From: Acanthochromis polyacanthus
Taxonomy: Eukaryota; Chordata; Actinopteri; Pomacentridae
Direction of reading: 5' to 3'
Assembly: GCF_021347895.1 (NCBI RefSeq)
Contig: NC_067135.1
Location: 3,093,320 to 3,157,319, forward strand
Length of the DNA stretch: 64,000 nt
A program made the translations under genes and the position numbers. Within the stretch, counting starts at the first letter, position 1. Each line of letters begins with the position of its first letter. A model generated the notes under the pieces. The model saw only the letters and a list, made by a program, of their open reading frames with translations, did not search any database and had not been told where the DNA came from. Below, one piece after another: positions 59,834 to 64,000 of this stretch.

Positions 59834-62800
59834 ATGCTGTTTAAAAAAATACAGTGTTCCTATTATGACAGTACATCCCACAAGACGAAACGAACCACAG
59901 ACATGTCATCAAACTGTCTGCAAATTTTTAAAAATGCACCACTGCAGGCAGCTGCATCCAAACAAAACCCAATATAAACCCTATTACAATCCATTCAGCT
60001 CAATAAACAACAAACAAACAAATATTGTCCTCAAAAGAATCTTAGTAGATTGAGATTAATATAAAGGCATGAAACAAAACCTCTACTTTAATGTGTTTTT
60101 GCTCATAATATCCATTTAAATCTTTTAAAGCTGAGTCTGACTACCTAAAATTAAAATTACAGACATCAACAACATTATTTTGACTCATCATAAAACACAG
60201 TGACAAGTCAGAATTGCTATTCCAGATCTCTGAACTGTCATTCTGACCAATCAAAACAGCACTTAGAGATATTACAATCCAGTTTGGACTAGTAAAAATC
60301 ATAATGACAAATGCAAACTGTTGCACTTCACTCCCGTTGGATATCGGTCTGGAAATGTGTTTAAACAGGAGTGCTGGTGGTTGCTGTGGTGAATAAGATC
60401 TTTAGAAAACATCGTGACATGGTGGTAAAGCAGCTCGTCATGTGCAGCTACAGCTCCAGCGCCGGGGTTTGTTTGAAAAGCAAGTCTGACCGAGTTATTT
60501 TAGCGCAAAACCACTCGATCAGCTCATACTGGTCCGCTGATGTGGAGCGCTGTCACTCCTAAAAGATAAAACTGACCTTTCTCCTTTTAACTAACGATGT
60601 GTTTCTAAAAGGCTCCTCATAATATTTCAGAATAATAAACAGCGCCTCGAGTTTCTATCTCAAGAGATTAGAATTAACAGCGGGCTTCATAGCACAAAGG
60701 GGCCACTATTAGATGAGAAGTAGACGGACGACTGGCTTTAATGAAAGTCCTGTATCTGTTGGGGTTTTTGGATTCTACTACGGAGCCACGTTTGAGGTTT
60801 GATCCCAATTATGAGCGCAGAAAACAAGCAAAGGATATATCATTTTCACGATGCCAGACTGATCGTGGACGGGGCTCGTTGCCAGCGCCCACAGTCTCTG
60901 TTGTGAAACATGGCTGTGGCATTGAGGTCTTCTCCATAGAAAATGTAAAACCATAGAGCTGTTCTCGTTAAAGTGACACCAGTTGGATTCCCGATACTTG
61001 GCTCTCAAAGCTGTTGACTGGGCTGAAGTTAAAACGCCAACTGACACCGTTTGAAGGGTCTCTGTGAATTTATTAGATTATTGTTTGCACGTCACTACAT
61101 TTAGTGCCTCTATGTCTGGCTAATAATGATAATTGCGGTGAGTGTAACTCAAAGCAGGCGAACACATTTAATACTTCTCTTGTCATCTCCCACTGCAGCA
61201 GATTAAGGCAGTTCATAAAAGTGCGATAAACTAGAAGAATCTGATTTGTTGTCCCCACCGGTGTCACATTATTGTACTTAATTTTCCTAATTGTCTTTGT
61301 CTGAGTTGGATTTGTGTTTTTGGAGCCCACAAATGCTACGGATGAGCTGCTCGGCTGACTTTCTCTCAGCTAACCTGACGTGAGACGTGAAAGCTGCCAG
61401 ATTGTGTCACACGGCGGCGGAGCTGTTGGAGAGTCCTGTGATTAATGGCAGCGCGCCTGCGGTAGGGAAAAAAGACCTGTCAGGCACATGAAATACAGTC
61501 TGTATGATGAGCTCACTGCTGCGGGTTTATACGCTCATCACTTCCTTCAGCTGGCAGGGAAGCGGTGGGGTTTCCACTGAAAATGAAATGTAGCTGCAGG
61601 TGATCAGAACGGCTAATTTGTGGAAGGATGGGACTTGAATTATGTAAAGGGCCCATTTCGTGTGTTTATAGGCCAGTTCATGGTTTCCGCATTCCCGTGC
61701 ACTGACTGGTGACGGCTCTGAAAGGGGACAGTGGATGCACATGCGGGTTCCATTCATACCATTGCAGCTACGAGTCGATCTGCTCTGCACACAGTCGCGT
61801 TGCTTGATGCTTTTGAAAGACTGTGACTCTACACATTTTTTTTTTTTTTTATTACAGGAAATAGGAATTAGTTTTGGCTACAGCATCATGCTAGTGTGAT
61901 TATCCCTGAGAATATCGGGCTGAGTCAGGACACATTTTGGAGAACTGAACATTTCCCACATGGACAAGACAAAGTGGCTCCAAAGTCCCACAGAGGCCGA
62001 TTCATTTAATGATGAATAATAAAGTTTTTGAAGTCCATGGGATATATCTGGCATACATTTTTATTAAAAGTAAAAAAAAAAGAATAGTGTTCATATTCAT
62101 TATGATCATGTCTTTACAAATTCCATCTTTATTTATTATGTAAACAATCATTTATTAGTAAAAAATGACTTCATATCACTAAAATATCAACTAAATAACC
62201 ATCCGAATTTAATAACCACCTTCTAATTAACTAAATAATAATAAAATGATCTGATTCAAAAATGATTTCGATTGTGTTCTTTTTATTCAGTTGAGATAAT
62301 CATGACATATACTTCTTTTTTGGCAATATATCAAATTTTAGATGGAAAATAACAGATTGTATCTGTGTTCCCGATTACAAAAACTCCTCTCAAGGAAGTG
62401 TGTTAATTCCAGATCACATGACCTGCTCCACATGATGTCATTTCCTCCTGAAGAAAAGACTGGCCAGACTCCAAGGCTTTCTGAGTTATCTAATAGAAAC
62501 TAGTGTGTGAGTCAAGTGTGGATTTATGGCATGTCGTCAGGTTTACTACAATATCTTTAGAAATAACTTTCAATTTTACTCAATTATATTTAGAATAATC
62601 TTTCTCTAAAATACCATGTGGTGTTTGGTTCTAGGCGGCCATGTTGATTTTAGACCTGAAAACAGCAAAAATGTCAACTATGATACAAAAAGTCCCTGAA
62701 TTATCTATTGACCCATGCATGACAAAGATCTCCTTACACATCAAAATCACAATTTATTTTGAGCCCCATTTTTTCCACACAGTCTTAACTTCGACAAATA

Positions 62801-63101
62801 AAATGAACCCCGTGCACACCTTTGTAGACACACAGAAAGCACCGGCCAGTTCATGGATTACGTCAGTTATTCCTCCTGAAGTGGTCTGGGCACCATGAAT
62901 GGACGTAGCACAGGATTTCTGGAGAATTTACAGCTTCCAACTGTGCTTTGGGACCATATATGGAAAACATGTTGCTACTAATCAAACCACCTTCAAAGTC
63001 AGACAGCAACAAATTCCTTCAAAACTCTCTATCATGTGCAAGGTGTAGCATTGTTTCCAATAGTAGAGTAAATGTAACATGCAAAGATAGATGTGAGGGG
63101 A
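59834..63101. other. Non-coding stretch, nothing recognised
   Basis: About 3.3 kb without a supported gene or repeat terminus. AT-rich at 62050-62350, and a T-run lies at about 61837-61850. Confidence 0.4.
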
Positions 63102-63480
63102 TCACAGATGTGAGGTGTAGGATCCATGGGGAGGATTCTGTTTCAGTGGGAGTCTGGGGGCCTCGCTGATGAGACCAGCTGCAGTTGGAAAAGAAACTGT
63201 TCTTGATGGAGTGCAGCCTTTCAGCGTTTCTAAAGGTTTATGTCCGTGGTGGGAGAAGTCGACTACAATGTTTCTTGCTAACTTCAGGGTCCTGGAGGCG
63301 TGCAGGTCCTGGACGGATGGCAGATTGTCTGACAACGGCGGTCGGTCTTTGTCACTTGGCAGTGGAAGAAGAGTACCAGATGGTGATGAAGATGGACACA
63401 GGGATGACAGTGTAGAAGTACACTATCACTGTTTTGAGCAGGTTGAACCGAGATCACATCTTGAGGTTGATTCCTTTCTA
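63102..63480 (-). pseudogene. C-terminal reverse-transcriptase fragment of a LINE
   Basis: On the minus strand NLPSVQDLHASRTLKLARNI and then HHGHKPLETL and SFPTAAGLIS follow the familiar C-terminal text of abundant teleost LINE ORFs (Rex1/L2-type; clade from memory). Upstream text toward 63480 continues it in shifted frames. It is degenerate and 5'-truncated. Confidence 0.65.
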
Positions 63481-64000
63481 TAAGTTCCTTTGAGTTCAAT
63501 GCAACTGATGCTGGCTCCAAAAATTCTTTACTCCAACTGACTCCCATTCAGTTTGTGCTACCTTGCCTCTAGAAATACTCAACTACATTTACCCATGTCC
63601 ACAAAAGAACTGTTACTGTCACTTTATTTAAGCAGTAAGTTTAGATATTCTGGATTAATTCATAAGATAAGATAAACTTTATTGTTCCCACAGTGTGGAA
63701 AGTATATGGTACCTTTTCAGACAATATCTGTAATATTATTTGTCATTGGTCTATTATTGTGAACTTGTGCAAGATGGTTATATGTTATGTTTGGAATTTG
63801 TGAAGTGATATACATTTTAAACCTTTTTTGCACCAAAAAAAAAATCTGAATATTGTTTAAATGCACTTTAAAATCATTCTATTAAATAGACAGGACTGTA
63901 CTGTTTGCTTACCTTTGTTTTGTGTTTTAGATATGGAAGGATTAGTGGTCCAGAAAGAGCAACAGCAGACAAGGGATGGAGGAGACTAAAAAGAGACACA
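63481..64000. other. Non-coding end of the window with a retroposon tail
   Basis: ATAAGATAAGATAAACTTTATTGTTCCCACAGTGTGGAA (about 63663-63701), read on the minus strand, is a typical AATAAAGTTTATCTTATCTTAT retroposon tail of fish genomes. The rest shows no recognisable feature. Confidence 0.45.

Overview
This window is vertebrate nuclear DNA and most likely comes from a teleost (percomorph-type) fish. It has one split protein gene with a long intron and long non-coding tracts. Its many decayed transposons are of kinds usual in fish genomes: Tc1, hAT, piggyBac-type MITE, Penelope-like, RTE and L2. I see no bacterial-style operons, rRNA or tRNA genes, or CRISPR arrays.

The only host gene I can support is an arylsulfatase of the ARSI/ARSJ pair, closest to ARSJ, on the minus strand. 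Exon 1 (30150-30460) carries the signal peptide, the metal-binding Asp pair and the CSPSR formylglycine motif. A 15.6-kb intron follows, then exon 2 (13132-14530) with the rest of the enzyme. Both splice sites are canonical and the exons join in phase to a 569-residue protein. A CpG-rich stretch (about 30461-31040) upstream of exon 1 probably holds the promoter.

The intron (14531-30149) contains a nearly intact Tc1/mariner transposon (15642-17274) with 212-bp inverted repeats and one frameshift in its transposase. It also holds a non-autonomous hAT element with a perfect 8-bp target duplication and a BED-finger remnant (23231-23831), a Tc1 relic (about 24494-24830), a three-unit tandem repeat (29255-29590) and a retroposon tail just downstream of exon 1.

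The flank from 31 to 64 kb has no recognisable gene and is rich in repeats: a 240-bp fold-back MITE (34150-34389); two copies of a roughly 330-bp Helentron/Helitron2-like element, one inside a tandem duplication that preserves an empty site and one inside a Tc1 relic; a 327-bp element with hairpin ends (45688-46014); an RTE reverse-transcriptase fragment (47843-48915); and an L2-type tail split by another transposon (52612-53452). Further along lie a Penelope-like insertion with inverted terminal repeats and hammerhead-like motifs (55830-56465), a long GT microsatellite, and a 1-kb minisatellite with a 334-bp higher-order period (58816-59833). Three copies of one 80-bp palindromic MITE lie at about 1.7, 9.1 and 50.1 kb, and two copies of a 360-bp MITE at 41.2 and 58.5 kb.

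No undescribed multi-gene system is visible. The most unusual material is the mobile-element architecture: nested insertions with readable boundaries, the Penelope arms and the higher-order minisatellite. Family names for repeats were assigned by eye and from memory of family hallmarks, without database searches.
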